Source of the DNA: a virus
Virus record (IMG/VR): IMGVR_UViG_3300046460_000428
Coordinates: 1 to 35,758 of that record
Direction: 5' to 3' (one strand)
DNA: 35,758 bases
Shown in pieces: positions 16,383 through 24,259 of this stretch (positions within the stretch are counted from its first letter, which is position 1; every line of letters starts with the position of its first letter). A model generated the notes under the pieces. That model was not told the DNA's origin, made no database searches, and worked only from the letters and a program-made list of their open reading frames with translations. A program made the translations under genes and the position numbers.

Positions 16383-16931
16383 TCAGAACCTCGGAGGGAC
16401 TGTGACATCCGCCACCAGGTGATCAAGAAACGCCGACGGCAGCTCAGCCAGGGAGTGACCTACCAAGAACACTTCCGGGTGACGGTAGATGGTTGCAGCC
16501 GCCATCAGCAGCCAGTTGCGGACACCTGGGTTGAGATCAATGTCGAGCTCCGCCTTGTATCGAATCCGCAACGGGCCAGATGGGCGCCCTGACGGGAAGT
16601 GCAGGAAGCTTTCCCGCTGCCCTTGCTGAAGGTCAAACGGTCCTGACGCCGCGATCCAGCCCCCTTGCGATTGCTGCATCACTGAAACAATCTCGTTGGC
16701 CTGACCCACATCCAAAGCATGGCCCGACGGAAAGTGTGCGGGCCAGTCTTCTTCGTACACTGCACCGCGGATCCCGGCCCCCGTCTTGGACTCACATTGA
16801 GTCGTCACGCCGGGAATGATGATTTGCTCAATCATCTCCGGCTCGATGTCTTCCGGCTCGACCCGGCACTGAAACGCTACCTGCGCCAGGGTCAGAACAG
16901 GATCACCGAAGTACTCGATTCGACGGGCCAT
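16383..16931 (-). CDS. head-tail connector protein (HK97 gp6-like)
   Basis: A 182-residue protein. The N-terminal FGDPVLTLAQVAFQCRVEPEDIEPEMIEQIIIPGVTTQCESKTGAGI and C-terminal LDIDLNPGVRNWLLMAAATIYRHPEVF are the helices of the gp6/SPP1 gp15 connector family, here with a longer beta insert between them (residues about 60-125). It forms the ring under the portal. It starts 3 bases after the upstream Q/E-repeat gene. Confidence 0.75.
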   Translation of the reverse strand: MARRIEYFGDPVLTLAQVAFQCRVEPEDIEPEMIEQIIIPGVTTQCESKTGAGIRGAVYEEDWPAHFPSGHALDVGQANEIVSVMQQSQGGWIAASGPFDLQQGQRESFLHFPSGRPSGPLRIRYKAELDIDLNPGVRNWLLMAAATIYRHPEVFLVGHSLAELPSAFLDHLVADVTVPPRF

Positions 16932-16934
16932 GGC

Positions 16935-17279
16935 TTACGGCTTCTCGTCGTGTTCTTCGTTTTCCTGTTCCTGCCCTTCCTGCTGTTCCTGTTCCTGTTC
17001 CTGTTCCTCTTCCTGCTCCTGCTCCTGCTGGAGTTGCTGCTCTTGTTGCTGCAGCAGGGTTTGAGCATCTGCATTTTGCGCAGCCACCGGGTTTTTTCCG
17101 GCTCTGGATTTCGCTGCAGGAGCTCTGGCTGGCTTCTCAGAAGTTGCTTTTTCAACGTAAGGCTTGGCACGACCCGACTCGATCAAAGCATCAGCGGCTA
17201 CAGGATCAAATCCAGCCGTTTCCCCAATGGCATAACCGCGCCATTCCTTTTTGAAGGTGACGATTTTCATATCGCTCAT
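16935..17279 (-). CDS. head-region protein with glutamine/glutamate repeat tail
   Basis: A 114-residue protein. The first about 40 residues (MKIVTFKKEWRGYAIGETAGFDPVAADALIESGRAKPYV) look like the small SH3-like domain often encoded right after the capsid gene. A Lys/Ala-rich linker follows, then residues about 73-114 are almost only Q and E, coded by tandem CAGGAA/CAGGAG-type hexamers, ending in DEKP. No catalytic motif is seen. It could be a decoration or connector-associated protein, with the acidic tail as a DNA mimic or assembly arm (inference). The hexamers could vary in number by slippage. Confidence 0.7.
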   Translation of the reverse strand: MSDMKIVTFKKEWRGYAIGETAGFDPVAADALIESGRAKPYVEKATSEKPARAPAAKSRAGKNPVAAQNADAQTLLQQQEQQLQQEQEQEEEQEQEQEQQEGQEQENEEHDEKP

Positions 17280-17330
17280 TTTGCTACCTGCTCAAATGGT
17301 TGGCCCTGCCAACTGGCAAGGCCAAGGGGA

Positions 17331-18641
17331 TTACATACCGGCGCCCCAGGTGATGGCGGTACCCACGGAAATAGACTCGACGTGACGCGGGCCGAAGTCG
17401 TGCTTGCTGATCACGCGGATCAACGTCTGGTCGCGCTGGAACGCGCTGACGGTGTTGCCGGCGCCATCCTTGTAAGACGCTTCAGTGCTGATAGCGATAG
17501 CCAGGGTCGTGTCTTCACCGATGTAGCAGTCGGCGAAGTTCACGAAGTAGATTTCGGACTCGTTACCACCCACACCCAGGTTGGTAGGCACTTGCGTGGT
17601 AAGTGCCACCGAATAGCCTTTCAGCATGCCGGCATCAATTTCCGGGTAGGCCTTATTGCCGTTGCCATCGCGCAGTGACTGCAGCCAGCGAATGGTGCGC
17701 GGTGCCATGATCCAGCCGCAGCCACCCAGATCTACGTTCGCCGTCTCGAGGCGCAGCATCAGGCTGCCCAGGTACAGGTCAACAATGGCCAGTGTCGCAC
17801 CAGCCGGCGCGCCCAGGACGTTCCCTGGCAGCGCCCAGTAACGCAACCCCTTCGGCAGTGAGCCTGTCCCGGCGCCGCGAATAAAGTGCAGATCCTCGGA
17901 CAGGCCCATGCTGACTGCCAGATCGCTGCTGACCTGAGCATCAATGCGGGGGTTCACGCCAGCGTACGCCAGCAGGTCATTGGAAATTGGGACAATCGCT
18001 GCAGCCTTCTTAGCGGAAAGCTTCAGGTCACCGAACTGCATTTCGGTGATCGCGATATCTTCCTCGGTACCCAGGTAGGTCACTTGAGTGTTGCCGAGGA
18101 CACGCGGCATGGTCAGGTTGCCGTTGTTCAGTGGCAGGCTGACGGCACCCATCTTCCGCACCACCGACTTTGGTCGAAGCGACTCGATGACGCTGGTGCT
18201 GAAGTTTTCAGGCACCAACACACCACCCGCGCCAGCGGTGACGGTAGAGAGGGCCATGTGTACATCGGCACCGTACCCACCGGACTTTGCCATTTCTGCA
18301 GCCACTTGCTGGTTGCCACCTGCCTGGACCATCAAGCGCACCATCTGCGCCATTGCAACACCAGGTTTAGTGGGTTCGCTGTGCGTGGATATACGAGTGG
18401 GCGGGCTATTGATGCCCTGTGCGCTCTCATCGACTGGTACCGCAGCAGCCGCAGTGACACGCTCGGCTGTTTCAGCCCGGGTGATTTTGGCAGTGAGGTC
18501 ATTGATCTGGGTTTCCAGTTGCGTGAACTGCGCCAACTGCTCGACGGAGAGGTTCACGCCGCCCGCCTCGATTTTGGCAAGCGCCTGAACCTGAGTAACC
18601 AGCTGGGCGCGTTCGCTACGCATTTGAAGTACAAGGGACAT
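17331..18641 (-). CDS. major capsid protein, HK97 family
   Basis: A 436-residue protein starting at ATG 18641 with AGGAGG 5 bases upstream. Residues 1-75 form a coiled coil (scaffolding delta domain, QMRSERAQLVTQVQALAKIEAGG...ETQINDLTAKITRAETAERV), expected to be removed by the upstream S49 protease. The HK97 fold starts near residue 130 (MALSTVTAGAGGVLVPENFSTSVIESLRPKSVVRKMGAVSLPL) and ends with QTLIRVISKHDFGPRHVESISVGTAITWG. A terminator-like hairpin precedes it, which may raise or tune its own expression. Confidence 0.95.
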   Translation of the reverse strand: MSLVLQMRSERAQLVTQVQALAKIEAGGVNLSVEQLAQFTQLETQINDLTAKITRAETAERVTAAAAVPVDESAQGINSPPTRISTHSEPTKPGVAMAQMVRLMVQAGGNQQVAAEMAKSGGYGADVHMALSTVTAGAGGVLVPENFSTSVIESLRPKSVVRKMGAVSLPLNNGNLTMPRVLGNTQVTYLGTEEDIAITEMQFGDLKLSAKKAAAIVPISNDLLAYAGVNPRIDAQVSSDLAVSMGLSEDLHFIRGAGTGSLPKGLRYWALPGNVLGAPAGATLAIVDLYLGSLMLRLETANVDLGGCGWIMAPRTIRWLQSLRDGNGNKAYPEIDAGMLKGYSVALTTQVPTNLGVGGNESEIYFVNFADCYIGEDTTLAIAISTEASYKDGAGNTVSAFQRDQTLIRVISKHDFGPRHVESISVGTAITWGAGM

Positions 18642-18658
18642 GGTGCCTCCTGGGCATG

Positions 18659-18682
18659 AAAAAGCCCGCACAAGGCGGGCTT
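18659..18682 (-). terminator. terminator-like hairpin between protease and capsid genes
   Basis: AAGCCCGC (18662-18669) pairs with GCGGGCTT (18675-18682) around a 5-base loop. It is followed leftward by T's to 18659. It lies between the S49 protease stop and the capsid ribosome site. Confidence 0.75.
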
Positions 18683-18703
18683 CGGTGACTGCCGCGAACG
18701 CGG

Positions 18704-19648
18704 TCAGATCAGTTCTTGAAAATTAAGTGCAGCTGCACGGACCGCAAGACGGCCGGGCTGGCGGTTAGCTCTACTGGTTGCCACCGAATGAGACAAATCA
18801 TCGACGGCCTGTTGCGGGCTCTGCATACGATCGGCAAGGCCGGCATTGATACCTTGCTGGCCCCGGAACAGGCCTGCCTCTGTGGCCATCACCTGTTGAA
18901 CCGATAGCCCGCGATACTCGGCCACGGCGCCGACGAACAGTTGGTAACTCTCCTGGACAACGTCGTTCAGATACTTCAACGATTGTTCGCTCAACGGCTC
19001 ATGGGGGCTCATGTCATTTTTATGCGCGCCGGCGTAGACCGTAGTCACCTTGACGCCCATGCCCTCTTCCATCTTGGAGCGGTCCATGTGGCTGGCAATA
19101 ACGCCGATGGAGCCGATGCCACTGGTCAGACTCACCACCAACTCACTACACGCAGCGCCGATCAGGTAGCCGCCGCTGTAGGCCATGAAGTTGACGATGC
19201 CGGTGATGGGCTTCTGCTGGGCCATGGCGCGGATATCGGCCGCCAGCTCGAAGGCCCCAACGGCAGAGCCACCAGGACTGTCGATGTCCAGCACGATGCG
19301 CTCGACCATCGGATCCGCAACCGCATTGCGAAGCTGAGCCCGCAGCGTTTCATAGCTGGTCATCGTCTCGCACATGCTGACGTGACTGCCACGGCTGACC
19401 AGCACACCGCTGACCGGAATCACCTCGATACCGGTACGTGCAATTGTCGTGCGGCGCTCTTCCTCGCGCTGAGCGATGCGATCCATGCCGTCATCCGACC
19501 ACAGCCCAGCACCCTCCCGGGCGCCGATATTGACGATGTTCAAGCTCATTGCCTGGTTGGCCCAGCGCACGCCGAGGTCCAGCATGTCAGGCGTCACCAG
19601 CAGCGGCTGATTGAATAGCAGGCTGGAGGCTCGTAAGTAATGTTTCAT
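18704..19648 (-). CDS. prohead protease, S49 (SppA-like) family
   Basis: A 314-residue serine protease for capsid maturation, of the lambda gpC/SppA type. Motifs are RIVLDIDSPGGSAVGAFELA (residues 117-136), VNFMAYSGGYLIGAACSEL with the likely nucleophile Ser158, then GIGSIGVIASHMDRSKMEEGMGVKVTTVYAGAHKND with the likely general base Lys210. The 52-residue Ser to Lys spacing matches the S49 family. It is joined to the portal gene by ATGA and followed by the capsid gene. No separate scaffold gene is seen; the capsid N-terminal coiled coil probably does that job. Confidence 0.93.
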   Translation of the reverse strand: MKHYLRASSLLFNQPLLVTPDMLDLGVRWANQAMSLNIVNIGAREGAGLWSDDGMDRIAQREEERRTTIARTGIEVIPVSGVLVSRGSHVSMCETMTSYETLRAQLRNAVADPMVERIVLDIDSPGGSAVGAFELAADIRAMAQQKPITGIVNFMAYSGGYLIGAACSELVVSLTSGIGSIGVIASHMDRSKMEEGMGVKVTTVYAGAHKNDMSPHEPLSEQSLKYLNDVVQESYQLFVGAVAEYRGLSVQQVMATEAGLFRGQQGINAGLADRMQSPQQAVDDLSHSVATSRANRQPGRLAVRAAALNFQELI

Positions 19649-20916
19649 TGGGCAAGCATCCTTTCGATTTCGTGCTGTTGCAGCTCCAGCTGCGCCCGCA
19701 CCTTGGGATCTTTCAGGTCGGGCGGGCCCTTGCCCGCGTCCACCATGTTCAGGGGTTGCAGGTAGATCTCACCGCCTGGTACTGGCGGCATGTTCTCCAG
19801 CCGGCGGATATCGTTGACACTGAGCCACCCCCATTGCCGGCCGATGGCATACGCTTCGTAGCGACTCTTCTGGTCGCCACGCAGCAAACCAGACAGATTG
19901 AACTCAATGAAGTAGTTGCGCCGATCAGCAGGCAACAGAAAATCACGCATCATCGACTGCTCGTGACGCTTGACCCAGGGCAACAGGGCGAACACCACGA
20001 ACTGGATCATCAGTTGCTCTAGGGTGTTGTAGTTGGACTTCTCCAGGTCGTTGACCATGGGCAGCGGGATCTTGTAGATCCGGGCAATGTCGGTGCCGGT
20101 TGTTTTGAGGATGCCCAGGACTTCGGCGTCCACGTTGTTCATGGATACGGGCTTGAAGGTCATGCCCTCCTGCAGCATCGCGACCTTCTTGGTGTTGTCT
20201 ATACCGCTGAACTTCTGCCCCCACTGGTCAACGATCTTGTCGATGCTGCCCTGATCCTTGATCGCCGGGGCTTCACGTGGTCGCTCAATCACCCCGGAGA
20301 CGGTCACGCCGTTGGCGAAGCTTTTCCCGGTGTATTGCCGCACGGCCTGGGCCAAGCCCAGTGATTCGGCATGCACCTCAATCGGCGACAACCCCATGTA
20401 GTGGTTGGTGCTGACCCAGCGCACGTGGTGAATCATGCGCATGGGCAGCGCTTCGCCTGCACCAATCTTGTAGTACGGCAGCAAGTCGCCGCCCTTCAGC
20501 ACTTGCACCTTGTCATTGCACAGCGGCCAGAGAGCGCTGATGTTGCCGTCCTCCCGCCGCTCGATGAAGCTAAAACCGTTGCCACGCAACCCCGCCGCGA
20601 GTTGGGTGCATTCCCGGTACTCATAGGGCGTCTGGAAGCCGTTGGGTTGATACCGCAGCACGTCGTACGCAGGATGGTCGATAGCTGCCTCCCGCTGCCC
20701 GTTGGCCTGGCGCTTGTACATCTCACAAGGTAGTTGCCCCATGGTCTCAGCCAACAACGTGACGCAGTTCTGCAGGATCGGCATACCAAAGGCTGACTCT
20801 GGGGTGACCTTCACACCGGAGCTGTTGCGGCCACTTCCGATCAGGCTGCGCCAAAAACCACCGCCCGTTTCCGTCAGGCTTCCGCGCCCCTCGCCGAGCA
20901 CGCTTGAAAAGAACAT
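19645..20916 (-). CDS. portal protein, HK97 family
   Basis: A 423-residue protein starting at ATG 20916, 6 bases after AGGAGG (a TTG at 20922 overlaps the site and is rejected). HK97-type portal motifs are VTPESAFGMPILQNCVTLLAETMGQLPCEMYKR, MIHHVRWVSTNHYMGLSPIEVHAESLGLAQAV, KPVSMNNVDAEVLGILKTTGTDIARIYKIPLPMV, and NYNTLEQLMIQFVVFALLPWVKRHEQ. It forms the dodecameric ring at one capsid vertex through which DNA is packaged. It is followed by the protease gene with an ATGA overlap. Confidence 0.95.
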   Translation of the reverse strand: MFFSSVLGEGRGSLTETGGGFWRSLIGSGRNSSGVKVTPESAFGMPILQNCVTLLAETMGQLPCEMYKRQANGQREAAIDHPAYDVLRYQPNGFQTPYEYRECTQLAAGLRGNGFSFIERREDGNISALWPLCNDKVQVLKGGDLLPYYKIGAGEALPMRMIHHVRWVSTNHYMGLSPIEVHAESLGLAQAVRQYTGKSFANGVTVSGVIERPREAPAIKDQGSIDKIVDQWGQKFSGIDNTKKVAMLQEGMTFKPVSMNNVDAEVLGILKTTGTDIARIYKIPLPMVNDLEKSNYNTLEQLMIQFVVFALLPWVKRHEQSMMRDFLLPADRRNYFIEFNLSGLLRGDQKSRYEAYAIGRQWGWLSVNDIRRLENMPPVPGGEIYLQPLNMVDAGKGPPDLKDPKVRAQLELQQHEIERMLAQ

Positions 20917-20918
20917 GC

Positions 20919-21098
20919 TCAACCTCCTGTGGGTTTGGGTTTCATTGCAGCGGCTGCCCGATCAGCTAGCCGGGCCCAGGCCAACAGCCCGACGCCCGCA
21001 ACGATGCAGGCGGCAGGGACATGGACCATCGCCACGCCGCCGACCAGCAAGCCAAAGCCCAACAGACCGGCCAACCAGGACAGGATGCCCAAACTCAT
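20919..21098 (-). CDS. 59-residue small membrane protein between terminase and portal
   Basis: The ATG at 21098 overlaps the terminase stop codon as ATGA, and the stop codon lies 2 bases before the portal ATG. The protein begins MSLGILSWLAGLLGFGLL and has two hydrophobic segments (about residues 5-24 and 27-42, VPAACIVAGVGLLAW), then a short basic tail (RLADRAAAAMKPKPTGG). The portal ribosome site AGGAGG lies in its last codons, so its translation should open that site. A small gene at this place is common in HK97-type head clusters, and its function is unknown. Confidence 0.75.
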   Translation of the reverse strand: MSLGILSWLAGLLGFGLLVGGVAMVHVPAACIVAGVGLLAWARLADRAAAAMKPKPTGG

Positions 21099-22906
21099 AT
21101 ACCGACCCCTTCGTCATAGACAGATGTGCCACTCGGGCCACCAGCTTTAGTGCTGGTGCCGATGGCAATGATGGAGGCGACAATGCCGTCAATCCGGCCC
21201 GTCGCCTTGGCCTTGTCGGCCTTGCGGTTGTTGGCCGGATCCGAAACGATCACCGCGTTACCGGCGCACCAGGTCATGACCGGGTTACCGTCATGACGCA
21301 GGGTTTCCACTGTTTCGTTATCAATGACCTGGTAGTCAGCCGGATCAAGGTCGATCACATCCTGCTCAGGCAAGCGACCCAGCAGGCGGCGCTCGAACTC
21401 GTCGACTGCCGGGGCCATGTCCTTGAAGCCCTGACCGAAGCCCACCATTTCCGGCAGCGTGATGTCTTCGTCGGCCATCAGTTGCAGCAAGTCCTCGACG
21501 CGCCAGCGGTCGTAGCCAATGCGCTCAACGTCGAAGTACGCGCAGATTTTCACCAGCCGCAACAACACGTGCCTCTTGCTGATAGCCCGGCCGGGGGTGG
21601 TTTCCAGATGGCCGTCCTTGATCCACAACGCATAGGGCACCTTGTCGCGATCCTCACGCTCTTGGAGGTCGGCGTCCGGAATCCAGAAGTACGGCAGTAA
21701 CCGCCAGTGAGGATCATGCTTGGTCGGCCAGAAGATCAGGACAAATGCTGTCAAGTCCGTGGTGCTGGATAGGTCGAGCCCGCCGACACAGCGACGGTTG
21801 CGCAGTAGCCGCATGGGCACGCGCTCTTCGGCTTGCTTCCAGATTTCCCAGGATATCCATGGGGCATCTGCCGAGGTCCATTCACAGAAGTTCAGACGAC
21901 GGATCACCGACTCTTGTGCTGGGAGTCCTCGGGCCGACTGGACCTGCTCGCGCAGGTACTTACGGCCGGGGATACCATCGCTCTGGCCTTCGGCGATGTG
22001 ATCCAGTGACGGGTTGACCTTCGCCCAGCAGCTTTCGTCCTTGAGTGGTTCATCCCCTTCATCCAGGGAGCAAATGAAAGCAAAAAAACTATCGTTGTCC
22101 TCGATCTGCGCGCAGATACGCACGCCCAGGTCATGGTACTGACCGCAGACTGTTTTCTTGTCAGAACCACTATTGGTGATCATCACCACCATGGCTTTGC
22201 GGCGGTTCTTGGTACCGGCGCGCATCATGTTCACGGTGGCGGCGGTTTTGTGTTCGTGCAACTCATCGAGCAGACCGATGTGCGGACGCGGACCGGACTT
22301 GCCTTCATCGGCGCTGATAGGCCGGAAAAACGAGTTGGTACGCTGGTAGAACAGGTTCCAGACTTTGTCATCACGACCCGACTGAATCAGGCGCGAGCAA
22401 AGCTTCTGCGACATGTCGACCATCGACACCGCATCGCGAAACAGGATCATCGCCTGGTCACGTTTAGTGGCAGCGGCATAGATCTCGGCACGCTGCTCGC
22501 CATCTGCCACCAGGCCATAAAGACCGATGCCGGCCATCAAGGGGCTTTTTCCCGAGCCTTTGCCGGTTTCGATGTAGCCTAGTCGGAAGCGCCGGAAACC
22601 ATCTTCGGTCATCCAGCCAAACAAGCTACCGACTACAAATGCTTGCCAGGGTGCGAGCAAGAAGGGCATGCCTTCGTAGTCGCCACCGTTGAGGCACAAC
22701 ACGTCCTCGAAAAAACCGATGGCACGGTTGGCACTTTCAAGATTCCAGATCAGCCCACGCGCCGGGCCGTGCTCCAGGTCGCGCAGATGACGCTTGCCGG
22801 CGTTGCGCACGTTGGGACCGGCGACGATGTCCCCCGCCAGTACGGCATGGGCAAAGTCGGTAACGCGATCAGCTGAAGTATTGGTCTGCGGCGTCTCGTT
22901 GTTCAT
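21095..22906 (-). CDS. terminase large subunit
   Basis: A 603-residue packaging motor and nuclease. Walker A is GKGSGKS (residues 115-121), and Walker B is IGLLDE (210-215) followed by LHEH. The nuclease domain starts at GGLDLSSTTDL (Asp378) and includes DRWRVEDLL and the late acidic IDGIVASIIAI. The N-terminal block (RLIWNLESANRAIGFFEDVLCLNGGDYEGMPFLLAPWQAFVVGSLFGW-like) is typical of the HK97/phage-type terminases that pair with P27 small subunits. The start was placed at ATG 22906 (AGGTGAT 10 bases upstream); a GTG at 22921 is an alternative. It overlaps the small subunit gene. Confidence 0.93.
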   Translation of the reverse strand: MNNETPQTNTSADRVTDFAHAVLAGDIVAGPNVRNAGKRHLRDLEHGPARGLIWNLESANRAIGFFEDVLCLNGGDYEGMPFLLAPWQAFVVGSLFGWMTEDGFRRFRLGYIETGKGSGKSPLMAGIGLYGLVADGEQRAEIYAAATKRDQAMILFRDAVSMVDMSQKLCSRLIQSGRDDKVWNLFYQRTNSFFRPISADEGKSGPRPHIGLLDELHEHKTAATVNMMRAGTKNRRKAMVVMITNSGSDKKTVCGQYHDLGVRICAQIEDNDSFFAFICSLDEGDEPLKDESCWAKVNPSLDHIAEGQSDGIPGRKYLREQVQSARGLPAQESVIRRLNFCEWTSADAPWISWEIWKQAEERVPMRLLRNRRCVGGLDLSSTTDLTAFVLIFWPTKHDPHWRLLPYFWIPDADLQEREDRDKVPYALWIKDGHLETTPGRAISKRHVLLRLVKICAYFDVERIGYDRWRVEDLLQLMADEDITLPEMVGFGQGFKDMAPAVDEFERRLLGRLPEQDVIDLDPADYQVIDNETVETLRHDGNPVMTWCAGNAVIVSDPANNRKADKAKATGRIDGIVASIIAIGTSTKAGGPSGTSVYDEGVGI

Positions 22907-23402
22907 TGGGGAATAGATCACCTTGCGGGGCAGGTGCAGTTTTCAGGTTGCGCCGGGACATAGGCGACATGCCGAACTGGGCACCGGCAGCATTGGCGCG
23001 CTTCTCAGCGTCGTTCGCGAGCTGGCGCAGGACGTGCATCTGCTGCGCGCCGGTTTTGAAGGTCTGGACGTCGCCGCCCAGATCATCAGTTGAATCGGCA
23101 TTCCGCTTGCTGATCAGCCGTTGATAACGGCGCCAATCAGCCACGGCCTGGCAGTAAGTCGCCAGCGCCATCGAGTCCAGCTGCGAAACGATTCCGAGGG
23201 AGATCAGCGCGGGGATCAATTGTTCCCACTCGGCGACAGCCTCTGCTGAGAGCACATCCGGCATTGGTGGAGCGCCCACCGGCACCGCTGGGTTCGCGAC
23301 CTCCGCAAGCAGGTCTTTGCGATTCTCCCGCCCCCGGTTTCCGTGCAAAAGTTTGAGCGCCGCCGGCATTGCGGGGCGACCCGAGTTTCCATTTCCGGCC
23401 AT
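22869..23402 (-). CDS. terminase small subunit, P27 family
   Basis: A 177-residue DNA-recognition subunit. AGNGNSGRPAMPAALKLLHGNRGRENRK is the P27 N-terminus, and VLSAEAVAEWEQLIPALISLGIVSQLDSMALATYCQAVADWRRYQRL is its conserved helical core. The C-terminus ends FGMSPMSRRNLKTAPAPQGDLF, the usual family close. It binds the packaging site, likely the G+C-rich inverted-repeat region directly upstream, and pairs with the large subunit. Confidence 0.92.
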   Translation of the reverse strand: MAGNGNSGRPAMPAALKLLHGNRGRENRKDLLAEVANPAVPVGAPPMPDVLSAEAVAEWEQLIPALISLGIVSQLDSMALATYCQAVADWRRYQRLISKRNADSTDDLGGDVQTFKTGAQQMHVLRQLANDAEKRANAAGAQFGMSPMSRRNLKTAPAPQGDLFPNEQRDAADQYFS

Positions 23403-23559
23403 AAAAACAACCCCTTACCAGTTGATACCCCCCCTCCCTCATTTTTCCCGACTTTGCGAAGAGAGGGGGGCGAGCGGTCTAGAACGAAGTCCGAAAGAAG
23501 TTTTTCACCCCCCCTACCCTCAGGGTGGTGCATTTTTTTGGTGCGCCGCTGACGCCTGA
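23403..23559 (-). other. gap between HNH and terminase genes: candidate cos/packaging region
   Basis: A 157-base gap without a supported gene. It holds an inverted repeat of C- and G-runs (CCCCCCTC near 23431 with GAGGGGGG near 23461, about 20-base loop) and a second C-run with ACCCTCAGGGT (23515-23525). Its place between the HNH nuclease and small terminase genes is where HK97-type phages carry cos. No 10-base cohesive end can be proved from one prophage sequence. Confidence 0.35.
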
Positions 23560-23919
23560 TCACCGGTTCCAGTGGTGACCCGGATCGGCCGGCCTGCCAT
23601 CAGCACCGCACCCGGGGAGCCGGCCGCTCTTCTCCATTCGTTGCTTGGTGGAGTCGTGGCAGAACTTGCACAGGCTCGCCCAGTTCTTCGGGTTCCAGAA
23701 CAACTTCCAGGCGGCCTTGATGCGAACCGGATCACCACTGTCCTTGGCGTCCTTCAACTTGGGTGCAATCTTGTGGTCGACGATGGTCGCGGCCACCGGC
23801 CTTTGATCCGTCGAGCACATGGTGCAATAGGGATGTTCACGCAGATGGCCATCGCGAGACTTTTGCCACTTGTAACCATAACCCCGTTCAGTGCTGCTGC
23901 CCCGCCGATCACTGCTCAT
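23560..23919 (-). CDS. HNH endonuclease (packaging-associated)
   Basis: A 119-residue nuclease. Zinc ligands CTMC (Cys32, Cys35) and CKFC (Cys84, Cys87) frame the HNH core: TIVDHKIAP (Asp48-His49), FWNPKNWASLC (Asn76/Asn79) and His88. Phage HNH proteins encoded next to terminase are known in HK97 and others to be needed for cos cleavage with terminase. The start at ATG 23919 is chosen because it fits the family N-terminus (SSDRRGSSTERGYGYKWQKSRDGHLREHPYC); its ribosome site is weak. It overlaps the holin stop codon by 11 bases. Confidence 0.9.
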   Translation of the reverse strand: MSSDRRGSSTERGYGYKWQKSRDGHLREHPYCTMCSTDQRPVAATIVDHKIAPKLKDAKDSGDPVRIKAAWKLFWNPKNWASLCKFCHDSTKQRMEKSGRLPGCGADGRPADPGHHWNR

Positions 23920-24259
23920 GCTGACTACCCGGCGGCACCTCGCAGATCCCAGCCTTTTTCGCCAGCCAACGTGCGTACAAGCCGCTAGCAACATCAGCAC
24001 CGAGGCAAGCAACAACGCTACCTATCGCAGCCGCTGTCATCAGGCTCCAGCCAAGCGCCGTGATAAGCATCACGGTAGCCAGACCAAACACCGCCGAAGC
24101 ACCGAAGCGCAACAGCACCCGCTTTACCAACACCGGTACCGCCATCCCTGCCGCATCAGCGCGCCACATCTCCCCGGTTAAACCTGCGAGCGCCACTAGA
24201 ATCAGTAGCCAGGTTGGAAGATCGGCCAGCGACTGCTGGACCTCCTGTTCAGTCGACAT
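23909..24259 (-). CDS. phage holin (LydA/holin 3 type)
   Basis: A 116-residue membrane protein starting at ATG 24259 with GAGGAGG upstream. It has a short amphipathic N-terminus (STEQEVQQSLADLP), then hydrophobic segments at about residues 17-32 (WLLILVALAGLTGEMW), 48-68 (VLLRFGASAVFGLATVMLITA) and 73-93 (LMTAAAIGSVVACLGADVASGL), and a charged C-terminus. This is the pattern of P1 LydA-like holins. It should form the lesions that release the cytoplasmic endolysin. It is the first gene of the late operon, far from the endolysin. Confidence 0.8.
   Translation of the reverse strand: MSTEQEVQQSLADLPTWLLILVALAGLTGEMWRADAAGMAVPVLVKRVLLRFGASAVFGLATVMLITALGWSLMTAAAIGSVVACLGADVASGLYARWLAKKAGICEVPPGSQHEQ

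Noticed and set aside
16719-17678. A 319-codon + strand frame with a long Leu/Phe run
   Set aside because: It is the mirror of the Q/E hexamer tract and the capsid gene on the other strand; no ribosome site and no family pattern.
20702-21700. A 332-codon + strand frame
   Set aside because: It lies opposite the portal and terminase genes, is rich in Arg/His/Pro typical of antisense frames in high-G+C DNA, and has no domain pattern.
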